From: Mycobacterium shigaense
GTDB taxonomy: Bacteria; Actinomycetota; Actinomycetes; Mycobacteriales; Mycobacteriaceae
NCBI RefSeq assembly: GCF_002356315.1
Contig: NZ_AP018164.1
Span: forward strand, 5,146,001 to 5,210,000
Length of the DNA stretch: 64,000 nt
Direction of reading: 5' to 3'
Positions 1 to 7,908 of the stretch are shown piece after piece; position 1 is the first letter of the stretch, and every line of letters starts with the position of its first letter. Under the pieces are notes generated by a model. That model ran no database searches. It was given only the letters and a program-made list of their open reading frames with translations, and was not told the DNA's origin. The position numbers were made by a program, and so were the translations under genes.

Positions 1-156
1 CACCCCGACGGGGTATTCGGTCAAGCGGCGTCCGGCAATCGTTCTTGCGGCACGCGCGATCATGGAGCAGGGTTGATAGCGTCAGGCTGCCGCGTGGCCG
101 ACCACGTGCGAACGCTCGTCAGGCGATCACCACCGATCATCGAAGAAAGGAATGCC

Positions 157-780
157 GTGGCTGAATACACCCTGCCCGATTTGGACTGGGACTACGCAGC
201 GCTGGAACCGCACATTTCCGGGCAGATCAACGAGATCCACCACACCAAGCACCACGCCACCTACGTCAAAGGCCTCAACGACGCGGTGGCCAAGCTGGAG
301 GAAGCCCGGGCCAACGGCGACCACTCCGCGATCTTCCTGAACGAGAAGAACCTGGCCTTCCACCTGGGCGGCCACGTCAACCACAGCATCTGGTGGAAGA
401 ACCTGTCGCCGGACGGCGGCGACAAGCCCACCGGCGCCCTGGGCGCCGCGATCGACGAGCAGTTCGGATCGTTCGACAAGTTCCAGGCTCAGTTCAGCGC
501 TGCCGCCAACGGTTTGCAGGGATCGGGTTGGGCGGTGCTGGGTTACGACAGCCTCGGCGACCGGCTGTTGACCTTCCAGCTCTACGACCAGCAGGCCAAC
601 GTCCCGCTCGGCATCATTCCGTTGCTCCAGGTCGACATGTGGGAGCACGCCTTCTACCTGCAGTACAAAAACGTCAAGGCGGACTACGTCAAGGCGTTCT
701 GGAATGTCGTCAACTGGCCGGACGTCCAGTCACGATATGAAGCCGCGACGTCGAAAACCAACGGTCTGATTTTCGGCTGA
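157..780 (+). CDS. sodA: Superoxide dismutase (Fe/Mn type)
   Basis: Converts superoxide to peroxide and oxygen; the mycobacterial enzyme is exported without a classical signal peptide. The 207-residue protein is collinear with M. tuberculosis SodA and begins at a GTG with an AGAAAGG ribosome site just upstream, although the frame is open further upstream. The four metal ligands are visible: His28, His76, Asp160 and His164 (in the DMWEHAFYLQY signature). Residue 145 is Gln; from memory it is His in the M. tuberculosis iron enzyme and Gln in manganese-type mycobacterial enzymes, so manganese use is inferred. The 156 bases before it hold only the leader and presumed promoter. Confidence 0.97.
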   Translation: MAEYTLPDLDWDYAALEPHISGQINEIHHTKHHATYVKGLNDAVAKLEEARANGDHSAIFLNEKNLAFHLGGHVNHSIWWKNLSPDGGDKPTGALGAAIDEQFGSFDKFQAQFSAAANGLQGSGWAVLGYDSLGDRLLTFQLYDQQANVPLGIIPLLQVDMWEHAFYLQYKNVKADYVKAFWNVVNWPDVQSRYEAATSKTNGLIFG

Positions 781-793
781 CCCCCGACCGGCG

Positions 794-838
794 AAGGCAG
801 GGGCGCCACGGAATATCCGTGGCGCCCCTGCCTTTTTT
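794..838 (+). terminator. Intrinsic terminator of sodA
   Basis: A perfect 18-bp stem (794-811 with 817-834) with an AATAT loop runs straight into a six-T tract at 833-838. It starts 13 bases after the sodA stop codon. This is the canonical rho-independent layout, which is uncommon in mycobacteria. Confidence 0.95.
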
Positions 839-975
839 GCGCGCCTTTGGCGGGGGCCAAGAATGCCCGCGCCAACCGGCCGTGTCGAGTTGCACCGCAC
901 CTAACCCGCAGGCATCCTTAATTATTCGAGCTACCAGCGTGGTTATTTCGAAACTCACGTCACGGGGAGGTCGAG

Positions 976-1509
976 ATGGAAGCAGCATCGGGTCGGCCGA
1001 TCGGGGTTGCCCCCTTTCATTCCCGTGGTGCCCTGAAAGGGTTCGTGATCTCCGGGCGCTGGCCGGATTCCACCAAGGAATGGGCCCAACTGCTCATGGT
1101 TGCGGTCCGGGTCGCATCCCTGCCCGGATTGCTTTCCACCACAACGGTATTCGGTGCCCGCGAGGAATTGCCCGACGAACCCGAGCCGGATACCGTCGGC
1201 TTGGTGCTCGCCGAAGGCACGGTATTCGGTGAATCCGCCATCCAGCCGGGCTATTTCGCGGAGCGCCAGCCGCCCGCGCTGCTGATGCTGCACCCACCCT
1301 CGGAAACCACGCCGTCGTTGCCCGAATGCAACGGCGCGGCATCGGGATGCGTCTTACTACCGGGCTTGCCGTATCTGGGATTAGAGCACCGCGCGGCCTG
1401 GGTGGAGGCCGAATCCGACGGTACGATCACCTCGATGGTCAGCCGCGTCGGCGTCGATCCCATCAGCCATCCCGACACCGCGATCCTGGCAATGCTGCTT
1501 GCCGCATAA
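976..1509 (+). CDS. Conserved mycobacterial protein, Rv3847-like
   Basis: A 177-residue protein in the same position after sodA as Rv3847 of M. tuberculosis and, from memory, closely similar to it, including the stretch GALKGFVISGRWPDSTKEW. GGGGAGG lies just before the ATG. There is no signal peptide, membrane segment or recognised catalytic motif. Function is unknown. The conservation and the good ribosome site support a real gene. Confidence 0.85.
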   Translation: MEAASGRPIGVAPFHSRGALKGFVISGRWPDSTKEWAQLLMVAVRVASLPGLLSTTTVFGAREELPDEPEPDTVGLVLAEGTVFGESAIQPGYFAERQPPALLMLHPPSETTPSLPECNGAASGCVLLPGLPYLGLEHRAAWVEAESDGTITSMVSRVGVDPISHPDTAILAMLLAA

Positions 1510-1616
1510 GGACATTCAGTCGAGTCGTCCGCCCCTCGAATCGATGAATACGGGCGACCGAACTTAGCGGCGCTGTTGGCGCCCGTCGGGGCCGCCCGGT
1601 AGCCTGAGGCCGTTAG

Positions 1617-1763
1617 CGAAGGGGAGTAGCCCCCAATCGTCGAGTCGACATACTGGCGCACAGCCCGGCCGGCGAACCGGTCCCGGCGGACCGGTGGGTG
1701 AGACCTTCGACCGATGTCCGACGACCGCGCGGTCGGCGGCAACGTGTCGAAAGGTCGTCGCAG
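1617..1763 (+). promoter_or_regulatory. yybP-ykoY type manganese riboswitch
   Basis: The leader carries the hallmark blocks of the yybP-ykoY aptamer in order: AAGGGGAGTAGC (1619-1630), GTCGACA with a following CAGCCCGGCC (about 1644-1670), and GTGAGACCTTCG (1698-1709). The closing stem P1 pairs CGAAGG (1617-1622) with CCTTCG (1704-1709). Downstream, CGACGACC (1719-1726) is complementary to GGTCGTCG (1753-1760), which overlaps the AAAGG ribosome site. GACCTTCG of P1 (1702-1709) can alternatively pair with CGAAAGGTC (1749-1756), with one bulge. P1 formation and ribosome-site sequestration are therefore mutually exclusive, which suggests translation is turned on by Mn2+. The aptamer class is seen directly; the switching model is inference. 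Confidence 0.88.
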
Positions 1764-2456
1764 ATGCCCGACGCGACATTGCTAAGCCTCGGGGTGGTCT
1801 TCCTTGCTGAACTCGGCGACAGGTCGCAGCTCGTCACCATGACCTACGCGCTGCGCTACCGATGGTGGGTGGTGCTGACCGGGGTGTCAATCGCGGCGTT
1901 TCTGGCGCACGGAGTCTCGGTGTCGGTCGGCCACTTCCTGGGCACCGCACTGCCCGCACGGCCGCTGGCGTTCGTCTCCGCGTTCGCCTTTCTCGCCTTC
2001 GCTGTCTGGGCCTGGCGCGAAGGCACCGGCGCCGACGACGTCTCGTCCACCGAAGAACATCGGTTCGCCCTGCTGGCGGTGATCTCGTCTTTCGTCCTGG
2101 CCGAGATGAGCGACAAGACGGCGCTGGCCACGCTGATGCTGGCCAGCGGCCACGACTGGGTCGGAGTGTGGATCGGCGCGACGCTGGGCATGGTGTTGGC
2201 CGATGGTTTAGCGATCGGAATCGGGGTATTGCTGCACCGTCGCCTGCCGCGCCGGCTGTTGCATGTCTTAGCCGGCCTGCTGTTCGCAGTGTTCGGCCTG
2301 TGGATCTTGTTCGACGCCGCTCTCGGCTGGCGGCCGGTGGCTGTGGCCGTCACCTCGGTGCTGGCCGTGGCCGCCGCGGCAGCGGCTTGGGCGCAAACAC
2401 GGCGCCGACGCCGAACGCCGGCTCCGATCGCCGGGAGGTCGCCGGAAATCGTCTGA
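1764..2456 (+). CDS. GDT1/UPF0016 (TMEM165-like) cation exporter
   Basis: A 230-residue membrane protein of the GDT1/UPF0016 family, whose bacterial members export Mn2+. Two copies of the family signature are seen: ELGDRSQ near the N-terminus (about residue 17) and a divergent EMSDKTALAT after the central loop. Each begins a block of about three hydrophobic helices, six in total. The ATG at 1764 was chosen over an upstream in-frame start at 1698 because it follows an AAAGG site and because the upstream codons lie inside the riboswitch. The manganese riboswitch ahead of it supports a role in manganese efflux. It occupies the position of Rv3848. Confidence 0.88.
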   Translation: MPDATLLSLGVVFLAELGDRSQLVTMTYALRYRWWVVLTGVSIAAFLAHGVSVSVGHFLGTALPARPLAFVSAFAFLAFAVWAWREGTGADDVSSTEEHRFALLAVISSFVLAEMSDKTALATLMLASGHDWVGVWIGATLGMVLADGLAIGIGVLLHRRLPRRLLHVLAGLLFAVFGLWILFDAALGWRPVAVAVTSVLAVAAAAAAWAQTRRRRRTPAPIAGRSPEIV

Positions 2457-2910
2457 GGTGCGCATCGCACCGCATCCGCACTTTCGCCGTACTCGGCAGT
2501 GGCCCCAGAGTTGTCTCCGCGGGGCGTTTTCCGGGATCGCGATCCCGCGTCGGCGCGTGACATGGCCTCGGTAGCAAAGACCGCACCTGCATGGTCGCCG
2601 GCGTCAAGGGGTTGCGGTGCATCTCCCGATCCTGTCCTCCCGATATCATCGCCGGGCCCCCGCACGGCGCCCGCCGACGTCGGTCCGGCGTGCTTTCTTT
2701 CTGCGGATAACCTGTGAGTTTCGCTCACATTATGGACACTCGCGTGATTTAGCTGGACGCTCGTCCAGTGCGGACTCAGCTACCCTTGCCAGGGACACCA
2801 GCGAACCCGCTCTAATTTGCACTTGGTCGGGGGCGGATACACTCGGTACCATGATCAGCAAATACACCTAGGTAATAGTTCACTTCTACAGCCAAGTGGA
2901 GGTTATATCG
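2457..2910 (+). promoter_or_regulatory. Long upstream region of espR with three palindromes
   Basis: This 454-bp stretch holds no convincing gene. Three inverted repeats stand out. CGGGATCGCGATCCCG (2532-2547) is a perfect palindrome. TGTGAGTTTCGCTCACA (2713-2729) resembles a CRP/Cmr half-site pair (TGTGA/TCACA), but the spacing is 7 rather than 6. CTGGACGCTCGTCCAG (2753-2768) has perfect 7-bp arms around CT, as in TetR-family operators. Just before espR there is an A/T-richer leader with AAGTGGAGG before the ATG. The regulator assignments are inference. Confidence 0.5.
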
Positions 2911-3309
2911 ATGAGCACGACGTTCGCTGCTCGCCTGAACCGCTTGTTCGACACGGTGTATCCGCCCGGACGCGGGCCGCACACGTCCGCGGAGGTGATC
3001 GCGGCGCTCAAGTCCGAGGGCATCACGATGTCGGCTCCCTACTTGTCGCAGCTACGCTCCGGCAACCGCACCAACCCGTCGTCGGCGACCATGGCGGCGC
3101 TGGCCAACTTCTTCCGGATCAAGCCGGCGTATTTCACCGACGACGAGTACTACGAAAAGCTCGACAAGGAGCTGGCGTGGCTGGCGGCGGTGCGCGAAGA
3201 CGGGGTGCGCCGCATCGCGGTGCGGGCCGTCGGATTGTCGCCCCAGGCTCAGCAGGACATCGTGGAGCGCGTCAACGAGCTGCGCCGCGCGGAGCACCTC
3301 GACGCCTGA
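2911..3309 (+). CDS. espR: Nucleoid-associated regulator EspR
   Basis: A 132-residue DNA-binding protein that binds widely and activates the espACD operon needed for ESX-1 secretion in M. tuberculosis. Nearly identical N-terminal half: MSTTFAARLNRLFDTVYPPG, then a helix-turn-helix covering the SAPYLSQLRSGNRTNPS segment, then FFRIKPAYFTDDEYYEKL. The C-terminal dimerisation helix region (after about residue 85) diverges more. The ATG at 2911 matches the length of the M. tuberculosis protein; an in-frame ATG five codons upstream is less likely given the ribosome site. It lies apart from ESX-1, as in H37Rv. Confidence 0.97.
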   Translation: MSTTFAARLNRLFDTVYPPGRGPHTSAEVIAALKSEGITMSAPYLSQLRSGNRTNPSSATMAALANFFRIKPAYFTDDEYYEKLDKELAWLAAVREDGVRRIAVRAVGLSPQAQQDIVERVNELRRAEHLDA

Positions 3310-3429
3310 GCCCACGGCGGCCACGGCCCGACCTGTTGGGCTGCTGTCGGCGCATGCCGATTAGGGTTGGCCGCACGGATCCGCACACGCGAGAGCGACA
3401 GTCCACGAGATACCGGGAGGCGGCCAGGA

Positions 3430-4086
3430 ATGGGCCTGTTCCGCAAACGAAAGAGCCGCGCGACGCGCCGTGCCGAGGCCCGAGCGATCAGGGCCCGCGC
3501 CAAGCTGGAAGCCAAGCTGTCCGCCAAGAACGAGGTGCGCCGGATCAAGGGCGATCGCCGTGCCGCGGAAAAGGCGCTCAAGGCGCAGATCCGATCCCAG
3601 CGAGAGACCGACCGCACGGCGCTCAAGGTCGCCGAGGCGGAACTCAAGGCGGCCCGGGAAGGGAAGGTGCTGTCACCCACGCGGATCCGCCGGGTGCTGA
3701 CGGTGTCGCGCCTGCTGGCGCCCATCCTGACGCCGTTGATCTATCGAGGAGCCACCACTGTTCGCACGCTGATCGATCAGCGTCGCGCCGATCAGCTCGG
3801 GATCCCGCTGGCTCAGATCGGCCAATTCTCCGGCCACGGCGCCCACCTGTCGGCCCGCATCGCCGGGGCGGAGAGGTCCTTGCGGCAGGTGCAGGAGCGC
3901 AAGCCCAAGGACGCCGAGACCCGGCAGTTTGTGTCGGCGATCTCCGAGCGGCTCGGCGACCTGGCGGCGGCCATCACCGCCGCGGAGAACATGCCCGCCA
4001 CCCGACGGCGGGACGCGCACGCCGCGATCTCCTCGCAGCTCGACGGCATCGAGGCGGACCTGCTGGCCCGGCTCGGGCTGGCCTGA
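3430..4086 (+). CDS. Conserved mycobacterial protein, Rv3850-like
   Basis: A 218-residue protein in the same position and of the same length as Rv3850. The first 80 residues are very rich in Arg, Lys, Ala and Glu and look like a charged coiled coil (MGLFRKRKSRATRRAEARAI onward). A short hydrophobic stretch follows (LTVSRLLAPILTPLIYRG), then more helical sequence. The ATG was chosen because it follows CCAGGA and matches the family start. No enzymatic motif is seen. Function is unknown; a nucleic-acid- or membrane-surface-associated role would fit the basic coiled coil but is speculation. Confidence 0.8.
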   Translation: MGLFRKRKSRATRRAEARAIRARAKLEAKLSAKNEVRRIKGDRRAAEKALKAQIRSQRETDRTALKVAEAELKAAREGKVLSPTRIRRVLTVSRLLAPILTPLIYRGATTVRTLIDQRRADQLGIPLAQIGQFSGHGAHLSARIAGAERSLRQVQERKPKDAETRQFVSAISERLGDLAAAITAAENMPATRRRDAHAAISSQLDGIEADLLARLGLA

Positions 4087-4101
4087 AAGCCGCCCGCCGA
4101 C

Positions 4102-4770
4102 ATGCCATTTCAGCCGAACTGGATCTCACGCGTCCTGCTCGCGGTCGTCGCGGCGGGCGTGCTCTACGCCGGCTCGGCCGTGGCCGTCCCGACGGCTTGG
4201 GCGCACGTGCACGCCAACAGCGACAACGCCGTGCGTGGCGCGATGGCGATCGTGACGTTCCAGGTGCCCAACGAATCCGACAAGGGCGCCGCGACCACCG
4301 GGCTGACGATCACGCTGCCCGACGTCGCATCGGCCCGCACCGAAACCATGCCCGGGTGGACGGCCAAGCTCGACCGGGACGCCGCGTCCGGCACCGTGCA
4401 CTCGGTGTCCTGGACCGCAGCCCCCGGCGGGGGGATTCCAGCCGACCAGTTCGCGCTGTTCCTGCTCGCGGTGCAACTACCCGACACCGAGACCGTCAGC
4501 TTCCCCGCCACCCAGACCTACGCCGACGGCTCGGTCGTGAAGTGGGACCAGCCGCCGCTGCCCGGCGGCGGCGAGCCGGAACACCCGGTGCCGACGCTGA
4601 CCCTCGCCGCGGGGCCAGCGACGGGCCACGAGCACCACCACGACCACGCCAGCGGGCCGACCGACCACGGCGACCAGGCCGACAACACCGCGCGCCTGCT
4701 GGGCGGCGCCGCGCTGATCGTGGCCGCGGCCGTGGGCAGCTGTCTCGTGCTGATCCGCCGCAGGGCATGA
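4102..4770 (+). CDS. ycnI: YcnI-like (DUF1775) copper-binding protein
   Basis: A 222-residue exported membrane-anchored protein of the YcnI/DUF1775 family, which binds copper through an N-terminal His brace. The signal peptide ends at AWA, so the mature protein would begin HVHA, giving the expected His1. The DUF1775 core contains the Trp-bearing segment ETMPGWTAKL. A His-rich linker (GHEHHHDHASGPTDHGD) precedes a C-terminal transmembrane helix and an RRRA tail. Its stop overlaps the start of the CopC gene (ATGA), so the two are translationally coupled. Copper handling in the cell envelope is inferred from the family and the pairing. Confidence 0.88.
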   Translation: MPFQPNWISRVLLAVVAAGVLYAGSAVAVPTAWAHVHANSDNAVRGAMAIVTFQVPNESDKGAATTGLTITLPDVASARTETMPGWTAKLDRDAASGTVHSVSWTAAPGGGIPADQFALFLLAVQLPDTETVSFPATQTYADGSVVKWDQPPLPGGGEPEHPVPTLTLAAGPATGHEHHHDHASGPTDHGDQADNTARLLGGAALIVAAAVGSCLVLIRRRA

Positions 4771-5279
4771 GGCGCCTCGCGGCCATCGCGTGGGCGGCCA
4801 CGCTGCTGGTCGCCGTGGCATTGACCGCGACCCTGGCCGCGCCGGCCGCCGCTGCGCACGCCACCCGGGTGTCGACCGCCCCGGCCGACGACGCGGCGCT
4901 GACGACCGGTCCCGACCGGGTGAGTGCGGTGTTCAACGAACGATTGCAGACCACCTTCGCGGCGATGACCGTCGTAGGACCCGACGCCAACGTCTGGTCT
5001 ACCGGCGAGCCGCGCGTGCAGGGCGCCGTCGTCAGCATCGGCCTGCGCCCACTCGGGCCGGCCGGCACCTACACCGTGAACTATCGGGTGACGTCCGCCG
5101 ACGGCCACGTGGTCTGCGGGTCCTGGTCGTTTCGCCTGACGGTGGCCGGGACCGGCACGCCCGGACCTCCCGCCGCGACCGCCAATACCGGCGGCGCCAT
5201 CCCGCTCTGGCCGTTTGTGCTGGGGGCGGTGGCGCTGATGGCCGCGGCCGCGTGGTGGACGCTGCGGCGCCGACCTTGA
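4767..5279 (+). CDS. copC: CopC-domain copper resistance protein
   Basis: A 170-residue exported protein. After a signal peptide ending AAA, the mature chain starts HATRVSTAPADDAALTTGPD, the typical CopC N-terminus with His1 as a copper ligand. The internal segments VSAVFNERL and the end motif YRVTSADGHVVCGSWSFRL match CopC (YRVvSaDGHpv.G.f.F). A C-terminal transmembrane helix with RRRP anchors it. The usual CopD membrane partner is absent here. The ATGA overlap with the YcnI gene makes a two-gene unit. Confidence 0.9.
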   Translation: MRRLAAIAWAATLLVAVALTATLAAPAAAAHATRVSTAPADDAALTTGPDRVSAVFNERLQTTFAAMTVVGPDANVWSTGEPRVQGAVVSIGLRPLGPAGTYTVNYRVTSADGHVVCGSWSFRLTVAGTGTPGPPAATANTGGAIPLWPFVLGAVALMAAAAWWTLRRRP

Positions 5280-5343
5280 CCGTCTCGGCAGGTGAACCGC
5301 CCTGCGGCACCCTGGCATGATGGGGACTCGAGTAACTTTCGTG

Positions 5344-5379
5344 GGCGCTGACCGTGGCGCTGACCGTGGCGCTGACAAA
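5344..5379 (+). repeat. 12-bp tandem repeat, three units
   Basis: GGCGCTGACCGT occurs at 5344-5355 and 5356-5367, with a third copy degenerate in its last three bases at 5368-5379. It lies in the leader just before the hns-like gene. The array may vary in copy number between strains; no function is evident. Confidence 0.8.
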
Positions 5380-5410
5380 GGCCGAGACATAGCTGCAAAG
5401 GAGCGGCCGC

Positions 5411-5884
5411 ATGGCAGACCCGCAAGATCACCCCGACAGCGAACCCGACGGCGCATCGACGCCACCCGAGCAGGCGCCGCCGGGCAATCAGCAGGTGCCC
5501 CCGGAGAAGAGGCCGCCCGCCAAGGCGGCCGCTAAAAAGGCACCCGCTAGAAAGGCACCGGCCAAAAAGGCGGCCGCAAAGAAGGCTCCGGCCAAAAAGG
5601 CGGCCGCTAAAAAGGCACCCGCCGAGCACGCGTCCCCGGAGCCACCGAGGCCCCCGGCGCCGCCGGCGGATCTGCAACACCTGCTGGGGTCCAACGGCGA
5701 ACTTGCCGCCGCGGCCAAAGATGCCGCGGCGCAAGCGAAATCAACCGTTGACGACGCGAACAACCCGGTCGCCCCGATCAACACGCCATCGACGCCCGGC
5801 CAATCGGCGCTGCCGCTGGCGTTTGCGCTGGCGCTCAGCCTGCTCGCGCTCCTGCTGATCCGCCAGCTGCGCCGCCGCGGATGA
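5411..5884 (+). CDS. hns: Histone-like membrane-anchored protein Hns (Rv3852-like)
   Basis: A 157-residue protein. The N-terminal 35 residues are acidic and Pro-rich. Residues about 35-70 are a run of Lys/Ala/Pro repeats of the KKAPAKKA type, like eukaryotic histone H1 tails. A Pro-rich spacer and a short helical region follow, then a C-terminal transmembrane helix (LPLAFALALSLLALLLI) with an RRRG tail. Rv3852 carries the name Hns, although the protein is not related to E. coli H-NS and is membrane-associated. AAGGAG precedes the ATG, and the stop overlaps the rraA start. The repeat DNA (about 5515-5625) could expand or contract. Confidence 0.85.
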   Translation: MADPQDHPDSEPDGASTPPEQAPPGNQQVPPEKRPPAKAAAKKAPARKAPAKKAAAKKAPAKKAAAKKAPAEHASPEPPRPPAPPADLQHLLGSNGELAAAAKDAAAQAKSTVDDANNPVAPINTPSTPGQSALPLAFALALSLLALLLIRQLRRRG

Positions 5885-6366
5885 GCGTCGAGTTCACCGC
5901 GACGGCCGACCTCGTCGACAGCATCGGGCCCGACGTCCGCAGCTGCGACCTACAGTTCCGCCAGTTCGGCGGGCGCTCGCAATTCGCCGGCCCGATCACC
6001 ACCGTGCGGTGTTTCCAGGACAACGCGTTGCTGAAATCGATTCTTTCGCAACCGAGTGCGGGCGGAGTGCTGGTGATTGACGGGGACGGTTCGCTGCACA
6101 GCGCGCTAGTCGGGGACCTCATCGCCGAATTGGCCCGCTCCAACGGCTGGGCCGGGCTGATCGTCAACGGTGCGGTCCGGGACGCCGCCACCCTGCGCGG
6201 CATCGACATCGGCATCAAGGCGCTGGGCACCAATCCACGCAAGAGCACCAAGACGGGCGCGGGTGAACGTGACGTCGAGGTCAGCCTCGGCGGCGTGACG
6301 TTCGTCCCCGGCGACACCGCATACAGCGACGACGACGGCATCGTGGTCGTCGCGGCGGCCGGCTAA
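5881..6366 (+). CDS. rraA: RraA-family protein (annotated menG in mycobacteria)
   Basis: A 161-residue RraA-like protein. Members are either regulators that bind RNase E or 4-hydroxy-4-methyl-2-oxoglutarate/oxaloacetate aldolases; the old name menG is a misassignment. Characteristic blocks: DLVDSIGPDVRSCDLQFRQF, the metal/oxyanion region GGVLVIDGDGSLHSALVGD, and GLIVNGAVRDAATLRGIDIG, which carries the aldolase-type G-x-V-R-D. It closely matches Rv3853. Its ATG overlaps the hns stop, so it is probably co-transcribed. It converges with ethA, the two ends overlapping by four bases. Confidence 0.93.
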   Translation: MSVEFTATADLVDSIGPDVRSCDLQFRQFGGRSQFAGPITTVRCFQDNALLKSILSQPSAGGVLVIDGDGSLHSALVGDLIAELARSNGWAGLIVNGAVRDAATLRGIDIGIKALGTNPRKSTKTGAGERDVEVSLGGVTFVPGDTAYSDDDGIVVVAAAG

Positions 6367-7832
6367 ACCGTCACTGCCGCGGGCTTTTTGGAGAACTTCA
6401 AGCCCTCGTCGTCGATCTTGCCGCGCCGGATCAACGGGATGTCCAGCAGGTAGTTCTGGTTCAGCCGCCACGGGGTGCGTGAGCCCTGCTTGGGCAGCTC
6501 GTCGAGCGAGCGCAGCACGTAACCCGGAGTGAATTCCATGAACGGGCGCTCTTCGACAGCCGAGCCCGGGTGTTCCACGACGACGGTGTCAAAGTCGTTG
6601 GTGTCCATGTAGTTCAGCAACCGGCAGACGTACTCCGACACCAGGTCCGCCTTCAGCGTCCACGACGCGTTGGTGTAACCGATGGTGTAAGCCATGTTGG
6701 GTATTCCGGACAACATCATGCCCTTGTAGGCCATGGTCTTGGTCAGGTCCACGGGCTGACCGTCGACCGTGGCGGTCGCCCCACCGAACAGCTGCAGGTT
6801 CAGCCCCGTTGCCGTGACGATGATGTCGGCCGGCAGCTCCACGCCCGAGGCGAGCCGGATGCCGTGCGGGGTGAACCGGTCGATGACGTCGGTGACGACC
6901 TCGGCCTTGCCGTGACGAATCGCGCGGAACAGGTCGCCGTTGGGCACCAGGCACAGCCGCTCGTCCCACGGGCTGTAGTGCGGGCCGAAGTGCTTTTCCA
7001 CCTCGTAGCCCTCGGGAAGCTGGCGCTGCACATAGCCCAGCAACGTCCTGCGCATCCGCTGCGGAAGCCTCCGGCAGGCCTGGTAGAGCATCATCTGCTG
7101 CAGCACGTTCTTCCAACGCACCGCGGTGTAGGCCGCCTTTTCCGGCAGCCAGCGGTTGAGCCGGTCGGCCAATTTGTCCCTGGCCGGTTGCGAGACGATG
7201 TAAGTGGGCGAACGCTGCAGCATCGTGACGTGCTTGGCGCCCGAATTCGCTAGTGCGGGAACCAAAGTCACGGCGGTCGCGCCACTGCCGATGACGACGA
7301 TGTTCTTGTCGGCGTAGTCGAGGTCCTCCGGCCAGTGCTGCGGATGAATGATCGGTCCCGTGAAATCCTCGGCGCCGAGGAAGGTCGGCGAATAGCCCTG
7401 CTCGTAGTTGTAGTAGCCGCTGCACAGGAACAGGAACGAACAGGTGATGCTGTCCGGCGTGCCGTTGTTCTCGATGTGCACCGTCCAGCGGTTGTCCGCG
7501 CTGGACCAGTCGGCGTCGATGACCTTGTGGTTGAGCCGGATGTGCTTGTCGATGCCGTGCATCGCGGCCGTGCCCGTGACGTAATCCAGGATCGGCTTGC
7601 CGTCGGCGATCGCCTGGCGTTCGGTCCACGGCCGGAACCGGAAACCCAGGGTGTACATGTCGGAGTCCGATCGGATTCCTGGGTAGCGGAACAGGTCCCA
7701 GGTGCCGCCCATGGCGGCGCGCTTCTCCAGGATCGCGTAGCTCTTGGTCGGGCAGCGGTCCTGCAGGTGCCAGGCGGCGCTCACGCCGGAGATTCCGGCG
7801 CCCACGATCAGGACGTCGAGGTGCTCAGTCAT
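6363..7832 (-). CDS. ethA: FAD-dependent Baeyer-Villiger monooxygenase EthA
   Basis: A 489-residue flavoprotein monooxygenase, the same length as M. tuberculosis EthA, which activates the prodrug ethionamide; native substrates are probably ketones. The FAD Rossmann motif GAGISG lies at about residues 11-16. The Baeyer-Villiger fingerprint FTGPIIHPQHW (F-x-G-x3-H-x3-W) is intact, and the NADPH motif GSGATA follows. Its start faces ethR across a 76-bp operator region, the conserved divergent arrangement in which EthR represses ethA. No disruption is seen. Confidence 0.96.
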   Translation of the reverse strand: MTEHLDVLIVGAGISGVSAAWHLQDRCPTKSYAILEKRAAMGGTWDLFRYPGIRSDSDMYTLGFRFRPWTERQAIADGKPILDYVTGTAAMHGIDKHIRLNHKVIDADWSSADNRWTVHIENNGTPDSITCSFLFLCSGYYNYEQGYSPTFLGAEDFTGPIIHPQHWPEDLDYADKNIVVIGSGATAVTLVPALANSGAKHVTMLQRSPTYIVSQPARDKLADRLNRWLPEKAAYTAVRWKNVLQQMMLYQACRRLPQRMRRTLLGYVQRQLPEGYEVEKHFGPHYSPWDERLCLVPNGDLFRAIRHGKAEVVTDVIDRFTPHGIRLASGVELPADIIVTATGLNLQLFGGATATVDGQPVDLTKTMAYKGMMLSGIPNMAYTIGYTNASWTLKADLVSEYVCRLLNYMDTNDFDTVVVEHPGSAVEERPFMEFTPGYVLRSLDELPKQGSRTPWRLNQNYLLDIPLIRRGKIDDEGLKFSKKPAAVTV

Positions 7833-7843
7833 GCGGCCACGCT

Positions 7844-7900
7844 ATCAACGCTGTGTCGAATTCGTCAACGATGTGTCGAAAAAGTCGACCCTGTGTAACG
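7844..7900. promoter_or_regulatory. EthR operator in the ethA-ethR intergenic region
   Basis: Three repeats lie exactly 20 bp apart: TCAACGCTGTGTCGAA (7845-7860), TCAACGATGTGTCGAA (7865-7880) and a degenerate TCGACCCTGTGTAACG (7885-7900). Read on the other strand they align with the M. tuberculosis ethA operator as I remember it (the CGTTGA and TCGACA blocks). Cooperative EthR binding along the repeats fits the known multi-dimer repression. Confidence 0.85.
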
Positions 7901-7908
7901 TAGCGGAC

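Noticed and set aside
2817..5279. An 820-codon open frame on the forward strand
   Set aside because: It runs across espR, the Rv3850-like gene and ycnI in a different frame and has no protein-like features until its end, where the real CopC starts at 4767. Such frames are common in high-GC DNA.
5515..5625. Short repeats in hns considered as a CRISPR-like or VNTR array
   Set aside because: They encode the Lys/Ala/Pro repeat of the protein in frame; they are coding repeats, not an array with spacers.
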